The notes under the pieces are model-generated. The model was not told where the DNA came from and searched no databases. It saw only the letters and a list, made by a program, of their open reading frames with translations. Position numbers and translations under genes: made by a program. Positions 43,039 through 51,092 of a DNA stretch of 64,000 bases are shown here, one piece after another. How positions within the stretch are numbered: the first letter of the stretch is position 1; each line of letters begins with the position of its first letter. The stretch lies in assembly GCF_027789125.1 (NCBI RefSeq), contig NZ_JAQFVF010000025.1, positions 62,001-126,000 of the forward strand, written 5' to 3'. The stretch is from Paenibacillus aestuarii. GTDB taxonomy: Bacteria; Bacillota; Bacilli; Paenibacillales; NBRC-103111.

Positions 43039-43477
43039 TTAATTTCCATCAAAGATTTTCTCCAGAGCATCACGTTGCGGAGGCTTGATGTTTACTTTTG
43101 GACGTAACCTTTTTGTCATTGCCTCAGCCTCGTCTAGGTTTTGAAGCTTTTCCTAAGGTCATTAAGGTCCCGGCAGCAACCGCTCCGGCTCGACCTCCGC
43201 CACCGGCGCAGTGAAAGCCCACCTTCTTACCGCTTTTGTACGCCTCAACTACACAGTTAATCGCTTTCTGAAAAAGCTCGTCTTGAGGGCCTTCCGCATT
43301 GTCTCCTAATGGCACTTTGATCCATTCTACCTTCGCGTTTGGATCCGCGCATTCCGTTGCTTCGCTGCGCAGATCTACAATCACTTCCACGCCTTCGTTT
43401 TTCACCATGTCTGCAACGTCGGCCGCACCTCCGAAGAAAATCTTATCATCCATGAGGTTTTGATAGTTTTTTGGCAT
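43039..43477 (-). pseudogene. Cys-based protein phosphatase (DSP/PTP-like), frameshifted near its end
   Basis: The intact part (residues 1-~113 from ATG 43477) includes the fully conserved phosphatase loop HCAGGGGRAG, with nucleophile C90 and R96 (CX5R). The N-terminal DDKIFFGGAADVADMV and VEVIVDLRSEA are typical of beta-lactamase-hydrolase-like or DSP-fold proteins. Near 43139-43147 the frame ends in a TGA. A one-base shift at the A-run continues NLDEAEAMTKRLRPKVNIKP then PQRDALEKIFDGN to a TAA at 43039, clearly the true C-terminus. So one base was gained (or two lost), or there is a sequencing error. The catalytic site itself is upstream of the lesion. Confidence 0.75.
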
Positions 43478-44148
43478 TTCGTTCTCCTTTTTTTCTTCTT
43501 GAAAGATATAAATGTTTGAACTCCTTTAGCAAATAAATAAGCTTCCTTTAAAGATTACCTTAAATATACATATTTTACGAGCTGCATTATGATTAACCCT
43601 GCCTTCGCACTTCTAACGCAATTCTGCACTCGTTATGTACAACGTAGTCATTAAATTCGCATTAATGCTGGAAATAAATGCCAACATGACTACGCCCCTC
43701 GTGTTAGATTCGATGTCTAACATTTGGGGCTCAGTTCACCATTAAGAGAAATCTATCAGGCTGGCTAACGAAACGGAGCTTTGGTTTGTATCCGTTTAAA
43801 AACCAACATCCACCGGGCATACTTGTAAAAATGGTGTCCTTCGGTGGAATAAATGTTCCTAAGTTGAATTGAAATACTTCCGACTATGTGGTTTGGGCTA
43901 TATTTTGAAGCAACGGTAAATATTTTTTACTCACCCTGAACTTTTAACCTAGAGATAATGGAATTTCCGAAAGACTGTTGATTGGCTTGCCAGGACTGCA
44001 TTTTCACTTATTTATGAGACCATTTTGCATATGACTTATAAATCGTCAATAAGAATTCGCTATTTTGACATCAAAGTCTGATTACTGTTCGACAAAACCG
44101 CTTATAATGAAGCCATTACCTCGTTATCGGAAAGGAGATTCTGTTTAA
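43478..44148. other. Long intergenic region with one stable hairpin
   Basis: About 670 bp without a convincing gene. A complex hairpin (43694-43730) pairs GCCCC/GGGGC and TGTTAGA/TCTAACA, with unequal internal loops and no T-tail. A TATAAT box just before 44120 probably serves the DUF420 gene. Some short pieces look like former coding sequence but none could be named. Confidence 0.35.
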
Positions 44149-44703
44149 ATGAGTGATCACCATGTTCCACGCCAAGTTAATAACAAAAATTATACGGCTG
44201 CGATCGTCACCATCTCATTGGTAGCGAATGTCGTTATTTTACTCTTGTTCTTCTCACCTATTGGCTACAAGGGAGAGATTGATTTCGACCTTAGCATCTT
44301 CCCAAGAATCAATGGGGTGTTGAACAGCTTCACCTTCATCTTCCTGCTAGCCGCTTTGATCGCGATCCTACGGAAAAACGTAAAGCTTCACAAAGGGTTC
44401 ATTCTCGCCGCCTTCTCTTCTACACTGTTGTTCCTTGTCTCCTATTTAACGTTTCATTACATGTCTTTGGAGACGGCGAAATTCGGTGGTGTTGGCATGA
44501 TCCGGCCGATTTATTTCTTCATTCTGATCTCTCACAGCATCCTGGCAGCCATCATCGTGCCGCTCGCGTTGTTCACTCTCGTATGGGGATGGACAAACCA
44601 GTTGCATAAACATCGTAAAATTGCCCGTTGGACGATGCCGATCTGGCTATATGTCAGCTTAACCGGGGTTGTCGTGTTTCTAATGATGGAACCGTACTAT
44701 TAA
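44149..44703 (+). CDS. DUF420 membrane protein (CtaM/YozB-like)
   Basis: A 184-residue integral membrane protein with about five helices (starting near residues 17-38, then 55-75, 82-105, 122-145, 158-180). Between them lie the conserved NGVLNSFTFIFLL, HKGFILAAFSSTLLFLVSYL and ISHSILAAIIVPLALFTL with histidines at helix ends. This is the DUF420 family. The Staphylococcus member CtaM and Bacillus YozB are needed for or linked to heme-copper oxidase assembly. The heme O synthase gene at 54.4 kb is in the same window but not the same operon. The start follows AAAGGAGAT. A strong terminator follows. Confidence 0.85.
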   Translation: MSDHHVPRQVNNKNYTAAIVTISLVANVVILLLFFSPIGYKGEIDFDLSIFPRINGVLNSFTFIFLLAALIAILRKNVKLHKGFILAAFSSTLLFLVSYLTFHYMSLETAKFGGVGMIRPIYFFILISHSILAAIIVPLALFTLVWGWTNQLHKHRKIARWTMPIWLYVSLTGVVVFLMMEPYY

Positions 44704-44737
44704 GGAGAATTGAACAGACCTCCTTCAAAACCTAAAA

Positions 44738-44775
44738 AAGACGGCTACCAATTCAAGCGGCTAGCCGTCTTTTTA
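44738..44775 (+). terminator. Terminator after the DUF420 gene
   Basis: AGACGGCTA and TAGCCGTCT arms, followed by TTTTTAT. Confidence 0.9.
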
Positions 44776-44842
44776 TAATAAATGCTATGGTTCAGCACCG
44801 ATCGCGTCACAGCTGGTATCGGATGCCAATCAACAAACTCAA

Positions 44843-45538
44843 TTAAGTTCTTAAAGCGAAATCTATCGCACTTTCAGCATGAATTCTCGTCGTGTCATAC
44901 ACAGGTATGCTGCAATCAGCCTGCGAGACGAGCAGCGTTATTTCTGTACATCCTAGAATAACCGCTTCTGCTCCTTGCAGCTTGAGATTTTTTATGATTT
45001 GTAAATAGGCTTGCTTCGAATCTTCTTTAATAATGCCAAGACAAAGTTCTTGATATATGATGTCATGAACCGCCAAACGCTCCGCCTCATTAGGCACAAT
45101 AACCTCAAGTCCAAATTTGTCTGTGAGTCTACCCTTGTAAAAATCTTGTTCCATCGTAAATGCAGTGCCAAGTAAAGCCACCTTTTTGATTCCATCCTTG
45201 ACAATTTCAGCGGCTGTTGAGTCAGCAATATGAATGAGCGGAATCGAAACCGCTTCTTCCACTTCTTGGGCCATCTTATGCATTGTATTTGTACAAATAA
45301 CTATGAAATCAGCACCAGCCATTTCCAGTTTTTGTGCAGAATCAATCATCATCTTTGTAGCCTCCCCCCAGTTCCCTTGATGCTGCAAAGATTTGATTTC
45401 TTGAAAGTTTACTGAATACATGAGACTTTTGGCGGAATTGTGTCCACCTAGTCTTTCTTTGACACATTCATTTATGATTTGGTAATAGAGAAGAGAGGAT
45501 TCCCAACTCATTCCACCAATAAGTCCAATCGTTTTCAT
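44843..45538 (-). CDS. Aspartate/glutamate racemase family protein
   Basis: A 231-residue enzyme with IGLIGGMSWESSLLYYQIIN at its start. The two catalytic cysteines lie in IVICTNTMHKM and AVILGCTEITLLV, the paired pattern of PLP-independent amino-acid racemases (YgeA/RacX type). It probably interconverts D and L forms of aspartate, glutamate or a broader set of amino acids, either for wall modification or D-amino acid use. ATG 45538 (GAGGTG upstream) is chosen since the family begins at MKTIGLIGG; the ten upstream codons are not conserved. It is monocistronic. Confidence 0.88.
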   Translation of the reverse strand: MKTIGLIGGMSWESSLLYYQIINECVKERLGGHNSAKSLMYSVNFQEIKSLQHQGNWGEATKMMIDSAQKLEMAGADFIVICTNTMHKMAQEVEEAVSIPLIHIADSTAAEIVKDGIKKVALLGTAFTMEQDFYKGRLTDKFGLEVIVPNEAERLAVHDIIYQELCLGIIKEDSKQAYLQIIKNLKLQGAEAVILGCTEITLLVSQADCSIPVYDTTRIHAESAIDFALRT

Positions 45539-45639
45539 GTTAGACACCTCAATTATTGTTAACTTCATTTTCTCACAAGGAGTTTAAGAATACAATAATT
45601 GGAGGATACAGCCATTTTGCCTAAATAAAAGGGTGACCC

Positions 45640-45659
45640 AGCCATCGTCATGGCTTTTT
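45640..45659. terminator. Hairpin after the MMPL gene
   Basis: AGCCAT/ATGGCT with TTTTTA on the plus strand and, on the minus strand, an overlapping GGGTCACCC stem followed by TTTTATTT. It is a likely end of the polyketide operon transcript, though imperfect. Confidence 0.4.
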
Positions 45660-45714
45660 AGGACATTTTAAAATACAAGGAACATTTTCAATGCCGTGGC
45701 AATCTGCTCCTTAG

Positions 45715-47862
45715 TCATCGTTTTAATATGGCTGGTGCCCACCAATTCCATTTACCGAGCATTTTCATTAACGACGGAACCAAAATCATCCTGATAATCG
45801 TAGCATCAATAAAGACCGCTGCTGCAATCCCAATACCAAGTTGTTTTACTCCTGCTACTTCTCCGAATGCAAAGGGAACCGTGACGGCAATCATAATGGC
45901 AGCAGCTGCGTTAATGATTTTGCGAATTGAAGCCAGCCCTACTCGTACGGCATATCCATTGTCCTGCGTCTTTTGATAGACCTCGAATATTCTGGATACC
46001 AAAAACACCCCGTAATCCATGCTGATTCCAAAGACGAGTCCGAAAATAAATACAGGAATCATAATCGCTATGGACGTCGGTTCAATTCCAAAATGCCCTC
46101 CCTCAAAAGTCCATGTCAAAATACCAAACGACGCCCCCAAGCTCAGAAGATTCATAACAATCGTTTTTAATGGAATCAATATGGATTGAAAAGCCATAAA
46201 CAACACCACGTAATTAGATACAAGTATAAAAAGAAGTACAGCCGTAATATGTTGAAATATCGCGTCAAACACCTCCTGCTGGTATTTCGCTTCACCTCCC
46301 AGCAGAAATGAAATCTCTGATGATTCCCCCTGATTCCCCCAATTTCTGAGCCAGCTCATCACATGTTTCGAAGCTGTCGTACCTTTAAGGGTAATATGTA
46401 GGAGCATATGATTTTTTTGAATAAACTGTTGAAGAATCGGTACATACTTCGCTTTTATTGCAGGATTTTGATATAAGACGTATAGCTGCTCAGGCGATAA
46501 GTGAAGACTCGAAAAGACAGAATCCACTTTCTGTACGTTAGGATCGCTCTCTAGTTTTTGGATGAGTGTATGTACTTTGAACCATTCTTCTTTGTTCATA
46601 TTATCTGCATTTACTTGGGCTATGAGATACACATCTGCATTCATAGGGGATCCGAACTGATTTTGGTAAGTTTCGAAGGCCAGGCGTGAGTTATAGCCTT
46701 GTGGCAATGATGTGGCATCAGGAATGGCCAATTCCATCTTATTTAACGGAAGGAGACAACAGATCAATAAGCAGGTGGCTAATAAACCCATTCGCGCAGG
46801 CCTTCTCATCACATATTGAGATGCGCAGTTCCACCATCCCCTTTTTGTGAATATATCAAAGGACTTATTTTCTGATCGAATAGCACGCCTCATCACAAAT
46901 AGGAGTGCTGGGACTAAGGTTAACGCTAACAAAACAGACACGATCAATATCGTCATTGCTCCTAAAGCGATTGACGAAAACATTGGAAGCGGGATAAAGA
47001 GTATCCCCATAAGGCCTAAAAAAACACTTATCGCAGAAAATAGGACTGCTCGACCAGCTGTACATAGTGTAATAAGTAGTGCTTGTTCTGGTGGTTTATG
47101 AACTAATTCCTCGCGAAAACGGCTGACGATCATTAAGGCAAAATCAATGCTAAGCGCAAGTCCCACCATAGGAATAACATTGAGGACAAAGTTGGATAAT
47201 TCTATTTTTGACCCTATCCCATACATGATCCCCATCGTACCGGTAACCCCAACAAGACCTATGACAATGGGGACCATCGCAGAAACGATACCTCCAAATG
47301 CAAACCAAAGAATAATAAATGCTGCTGTCACTCCAATCCATTCGGCTTGTCTCAAATCATGTTGGCTCGCTCGATTGACATCAACTTGAACGACGGGTTT
47401 CCCTGTTATATTCACTGTGATCGCTTTAGCAATAGGAAAGCTCCTCTGAATTTCAGCCAGAGTAGATTTCATATCCTGTATATGGTTGTCCAGAGCAAAC
47501 ATCGCATATGCAAAATTGCCAGCTAGCATCTCTTTTCTTTGCAAAGGAGATACGATTTCGCTGATCCCTTCAATTATTTGTAGTTGTAGTATCGTTTGCT
47601 GAATAAACTGCTGAAACTGTTCTAACGTGACGTGCTTATTTTTTTCAAATACAAGAATAACGGGATCTTTGGGAATATGGAAATCAGAAGAAAGGATCTG
47701 CTGAACGCTAGCGTAAGCTCCATCCGGATATAAGCCATGATCCTTAAGAGTAGCAGGAAACTTCGGAGCCAAATAGCCGAAAACGATCAAAAATAACGTC
47801 CAAATTAGGATGATCACTTTGGGATATCGAATGGAAAGATAGGCAAGCTTGTGAAAATTCAT
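45715..47862 (-). CDS. MMPL/RND-type membrane transporter of the type III PKS operon
   Basis: A 715-residue protein of the MMPL superfamily (YdfJ/MmpL-like), with 11-12 membrane segments. Two large extracytoplasmic loops follow TM1 (about 30-170) and TM7 (about 375-520). The TM4 region with LSIDFALMIVSRFREEL (Asp for proton relay) and its repeat SMDYGVFLVSRIFEVY carry the family's conserved Asp-Tyr features. Such pumps export lipids or lipid-like metabolites. It is the last gene of the four-gene operon, 33 bp after the FAD gene, so it probably exports the polyketide lipid product. A start GTT/TTG alternative was not needed; ATG 47862 is good. Confidence 0.9.
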   Translation of the reverse strand: MNFHKLAYLSIRYPKVIILIWTLFLIVFGYLAPKFPATLKDHGLYPDGAYASVQQILSSDFHIPKDPVILVFEKNKHVTLEQFQQFIQQTILQLQIIEGISEIVSPLQRKEMLAGNFAYAMFALDNHIQDMKSTLAEIQRSFPIAKAITVNITGKPVVQVDVNRASQHDLRQAEWIGVTAAFIILWFAFGGIVSAMVPIVIGLVGVTGTMGIMYGIGSKIELSNFVLNVIPMVGLALSIDFALMIVSRFREELVHKPPEQALLITLCTAGRAVLFSAISVFLGLMGILFIPLPMFSSIALGAMTILIVSVLLALTLVPALLFVMRRAIRSENKSFDIFTKRGWWNCASQYVMRRPARMGLLATCLLICCLLPLNKMELAIPDATSLPQGYNSRLAFETYQNQFGSPMNADVYLIAQVNADNMNKEEWFKVHTLIQKLESDPNVQKVDSVFSSLHLSPEQLYVLYQNPAIKAKYVPILQQFIQKNHMLLHITLKGTTASKHVMSWLRNWGNQGESSEISFLLGGEAKYQQEVFDAIFQHITAVLLFILVSNYVVLFMAFQSILIPLKTIVMNLLSLGASFGILTWTFEGGHFGIEPTSIAIMIPVFIFGLVFGISMDYGVFLVSRIFEVYQKTQDNGYAVRVGLASIRKIINAAAAIMIAVTVPFAFGEVAGVKQLGIGIAAAVFIDATIIRMILVPSLMKMLGKWNWWAPAILKR

Positions 47863-47895
47863 AACATGGCTCCTTAACGCAACGGGGAATAACGG

Positions 47896-49044
47896 CTATA
47901 CATCGCTTTCTTTTAACCTGGTTGCTTGTACGAATTTTGTAACCAGTCCTGGTGCAAGAGGTGCTATTCCTAAAAAAAGTCTAGGTAAAACCGGCGCTTG
48001 AAAAAGCCACTGAAACAATTGTCCCCATTGAAAGGGACCGCTGAATTCTCGGCGTACCGCTTGCGTATATTGTTGTCTCCAATCCTGCAACGAAATTTCC
48101 CCAGATAAAAAACGGTTGGCCAGCGGTGCGCACAAAAGTGCAGAACGAAGCGCCATAGACATCCCATCCCCACAGAGTGGAGGTATCATTACTGCGGCAT
48201 CGCCAACTTGAGGGATCATTTCCCATGTAAGCGGCTTTCTATTTAAAACGACTGGGGCAACGGCTGCTTGCGTGCCGGGGACTGGAGTTGCGTTCGCTAG
48301 CTTTTGATTCAGCTTAGGATGTCTACGCCGAGCTGCTTCAATCCATCCTAAAACCGATTTATCACTACTGGACGTGAATCTGTCTCTTTTAAGGAGTGCC
48401 GCAACATTTACAATGCCACCTTCAACAGGGGAAACACCTACATATCCGCCATCGAAAAAATAAAGTTCAACAACTGGTTCCGCATCTATCCCCACAAAAT
48501 GCGATTTAATGCCGACATATGCATGCTTAACATGACCATTTGAGTGATGGCCGGGAAGTCCGGCATGACCATTCGAACCCCAGGCAGCAATAACCGCTCG
48601 CGCTCGATAGGATTGTCGCTCTTCTCCTTGTTTGGTCTCAATTGTGAACCCGCTCCCATGGGGATTTACAGACGTTACCGTAGTCGAAGTCAAAATGTTT
48701 ACACCTGCATTCGACGCAGCTTGATGGAGCGTGGCGTCCAATGAATACCGGCTAAGTCCTAAAGCAACGCCTGTCAATGGTATTTCCAAAGGATTCCCGA
48801 AGTTGAAAAGCAACCGTGCCCGAGTGATCGAGTAGGGCTGCAGCAGCTCCACTTGATTGCTTAGGCCAAGCTCTTTTAACATGCTTTGGGACTCCGGGGA
48901 AAGAAATTCACCGCAAACTTTATGTCGAGGGAATTGCTTTCGATCAATCAAAACCGTATCCCAACCACGATCCGCTAACGTTTTCGCCAAGCTGCTGCCA
49001 GCAATTCCAGCTCCCAGAATGGCAACATCCCGGATTTGATTCAT
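47896..49044 (-). CDS. FAD-dependent oxidoreductase of the type III PKS operon
   Basis: A ~382-residue flavoprotein of the geranylgeranyl-reductase/phenol-hydroxylase-like class. It has the N-terminal FAD motif VAILGAGIAGSSLAKTLADR, then DRKQFPRHKVCGEFLSPES (the HKxCGExLSP pattern of the geranylgeranyl reductase subgroup), and VGDAAVMIPPLCGDGMSMALRSA near residue 275 as the second FAD motif. It probably oxidises or hydroxylates the polyketide-derived ring. ATG 49044 is chosen because CGGAG precedes it by nine bases; a TTG at 49053 overlaps the methyltransferase stop. It directly follows the methyltransferase gene, so coupling is likely. Confidence 0.85.
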   Translation of the reverse strand: MNQIRDVAILGAGIAGSSLAKTLADRGWDTVLIDRKQFPRHKVCGEFLSPESQSMLKELGLSNQVELLQPYSITRARLLFNFGNPLEIPLTGVALGLSRYSLDATLHQAASNAGVNILTSTTVTSVNPHGSGFTIETKQGEERQSYRARAVIAAWGSNGHAGLPGHHSNGHVKHAYVGIKSHFVGIDAEPVVELYFFDGGYVGVSPVEGGIVNVAALLKRDRFTSSSDKSVLGWIEAARRRHPKLNQKLANATPVPGTQAAVAPVVLNRKPLTWEMIPQVGDAAVMIPPLCGDGMSMALRSALLCAPLANRFLSGEISLQDWRQQYTQAVRREFSGPFQWGQLFQWLFQAPVLPRLFLGIAPLAPGLVTKFVQATRLKESDV

Positions 49045-49049
49045 CGCAA

Positions 49050-49781
49050 TCAACTCCGATGATTGAATTCATCCTTGCTTTTCCACATCACTACCGCATA
49101 ACGAAACAAAGGTCTCCAAGTGTAAAACATGCCGGAATTTCCAATAAACCTTCTGAGATACTCCCAGTCCTCCGAACGAAATCCTTTAGCTACTGAAAGA
49201 GGCCCGTCGTTTCGAATATACCTGTTTTTGGAAATGATTCGTGTCGTAAGCCAAACCGCAGCCCATGGAATCCAATGTCGATGGATGTCATTAATGACAA
49301 CCCCTATGCGAGAGGCTTTAAGCATATGATCTACAACCTTAGGGAGCTCATTGGCGCTAAAATGATGCACAAATTGTGTCCCCGTAATCACGTCTGCACA
49401 TCCTTCAGAAAGATCAAACAAATCACTTCGGAAAACTTGTACACGACGATCTTCACAAAAGAGCTGTCTTGCCTCTTCACAAGCCTCATCTGTAATATCT
49501 GTCAGGAAAATAGTGATTTCGATTTGATGCCTATCCGCCCACTTTAACAGGCGTTGATTCACATCCCCTGAGCCGGCTCCAACATCTAAGATGGATAGTC
49601 TTTTCGGCTTACCCGCTTCTCGCCATAATTGCTTAACGCCATAAAGCGTTGGCCCAGAGGCGCCAAAAATCCAGTTAAGCCTACTAAGATGCCGTAATGC
49701 TTCCCGGAGCTCCTTACCTCCTGTGTTGAAGTCATCCATGAACTCCGGTTCGATGGCCCGCTGCTTGAACTTTTTAAACAT
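49050..49781 (-). CDS. SAM-dependent methyltransferase of the type III PKS operon
   Basis: A 243-residue class I methyltransferase with motif I ILDVGAGSGDVNQRLL at about residues 75-90, then DITDEACEEARQLF, FRSDLFDLSEGCADVITG (motif IV region) and QFVHHFSANELPKVV. In Bacillus the type III synthase BpsA is paired with a methyltransferase (BpsB) that O-methylates alkylpyrones; this gene differs in fold type and size but holds the same position. The start overlaps the synthase end by eight bases. Confidence 0.85.
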   Translation of the reverse strand: MFKKFKQRAIEPEFMDDFNTGGKELREALRHLSRLNWIFGASGPTLYGVKQLWREAGKPKRLSILDVGAGSGDVNQRLLKWADRHQIEITIFLTDITDEACEEARQLFCEDRRVQVFRSDLFDLSEGCADVITGTQFVHHFSANELPKVVDHMLKASRIGVVINDIHRHWIPWAAVWLTTRIISKNRYIRNDGPLSVAKGFRSEDWEYLRRFIGNSGMFYTWRPLFRYAVVMWKSKDEFNHRS

Positions 49782-50931
49782 GAAGGTTACCTAAAAGCAC
49801 TTCTTCTGGAGCGAGAGATGGGATATAGGTAAGCTTAATCATCTCGCAAGTTAGGCCTGGTCCAAATGCTACGGCTAAGCCGTTAATGGGCCTTTCACTT
49901 CGGTTCTTTAACTGCTGCCGTAATTCACTCATGACAAATAAAATGGTAGCTGAGGACATATTCCCATAATTGCGCAGTACAGTACGACTAGGCGATGTTT
50001 GTTCCGCTGTCAGACTGAACTCGCTTTCTAACGCATCGATAATGCCCTTCCCTCCGGGGTGAATCGCCCAGATCTCCGGGTTTTGATCCCCATTTATCAA
50101 ACGTTCAATTTGTTCTGGAATCAATTTGCCTATCAGTTTAGGGATGTTTGGCGAAAGATAGAGATCAAATCCAAAATTGCCCAACTCCCATACCATCTCG
50201 CCCGCAGAATCCGGCAATAGGATGGAGTGCTCAGTTCCCAAGTGAAATATGCCTCCTTGCTTAGCGCCGGTACTACCGATAATACAAGCAGAAGCGCCAT
50301 CGCCAAAAAAGGAAGCTCCATATAAGGCCTCACGTTCCGTAGAAGGTTGAATGTGAAGTGTACATAACTCCACGCATACAACTAGAACTTTAGCTGAAGG
50401 CTGACTCGCTACAATTTGTTTGGAGAGACAAATAGCCTTTAAACCGGCAGCACAGCCTAAGAATTGAAGTGGAATCCGATTGACTGTGGGTGCAAGTCCC
50501 AAAGAACGGACCAGCTCTGTATCTAAACCAGGAAGAAACTGCCCCGTACAGCTAACCGTGATCAGATGCGTAATCTCGGATACATCCACATTCCCATCTA
50601 ATAATGCCCTTATTGCGGCACTCAGCCCTAAGGGAACAGACGCTTGTTTATACACTTCCATTCGCTCAGCTGTTGAAGGAACCTCTGAATCGGATATCCG
50701 TGGAAAATAACGGCACTCTTCAGCAGGCTCCAGCAGGTTTGGCTCACAGGTATATCTGGTTTCAACACCACATTGTTTAAATATTCGTTTCGCCCAACGC
50801 ATAGAGTCTTGATTCTCTCTTAATGCTTGTGCAAGTCTATTTGAAGTATCCGCTTGATCTAAGCGATATTCCGGCACAGCTGTTCCTATTCCTAGGATTG
50901 CGACTGTTTGATCGGCTTGTTTCGTTTCCAA
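49774..50931 (-). CDS. Type III polyketide synthase (chalcone-synthase-like)
   Basis: A ~385-residue condensing enzyme of the chalcone synthase/PKS III family. Counted from TTG 50931, the triad is C160 (in QFLGCAAGLKAI), H291 (in WAIHPGGKGIIDALE) and N324 (in LRNYGNMSSATILF), all in the expected order. The conserved SCTGQFLPGLD stretch is present near residue 130. It condenses a long-chain acyl-CoA starter with malonyl-CoA to give alkylpyrones or alkylresorcinols, as with BpsA in Bacillus. TTG 50931 has AAGGGG at good spacing; the ATG at 50955 has no clear ribosome site. It leads the operon with the methyltransferase, FAD enzyme and MMPL exporter. Confidence 0.93.
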   Translation of the reverse strand: METKQADQTVAILGIGTAVPEYRLDQADTSNRLAQALRENQDSMRWAKRIFKQCGVETRYTCEPNLLEPAEECRYFPRISDSEVPSTAERMEVYKQASVPLGLSAAIRALLDGNVDVSEITHLITVSCTGQFLPGLDTELVRSLGLAPTVNRIPLQFLGCAAGLKAICLSKQIVASQPSAKVLVVCVELCTLHIQPSTEREALYGASFFGDGASACIIGSTGAKQGGIFHLGTEHSILLPDSAGEMVWELGNFGFDLYLSPNIPKLIGKLIPEQIERLINGDQNPEIWAIHPGGKGIIDALESEFSLTAEQTSPSRTVLRNYGNMSSATILFVMSELRQQLKNRSERPINGLAVAFGPGLTCEMIKLTYIPSLAPEEVLLGNLHV

Positions 50932-51040
50932 TATCCCATCCCCTTGTGCAATCATTTGAACAATCAGACATGCCCTGCTTAATCAAGCCTATTCAAACTT
51001 CATTACGAATATGATACGGATATGTAAAATTGTTCCACAA

Positions 51041-51068
51041 AAAAACAGCTCTGAAAAGAGCTGTTTTG
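51041..51068. terminator. Terminator, bidirectional
   Basis: AACAGCTCT/AGAGCTGTT arms with a GAAA loop, flanked by A- and T-runs. It ends the Rieske-flavoprotein transcript before the PKS operon. Confidence 0.85.
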
Positions 51069-51092
51069 TGATAGCAGCAAGAAGTGTCATTG

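Noticed and set aside
42888..43073. 61-codon minus-strand frame between the phosphatase and AKR relic
   Set aside because: It overlaps both relics, which read coherently in other frames; no family recognised.
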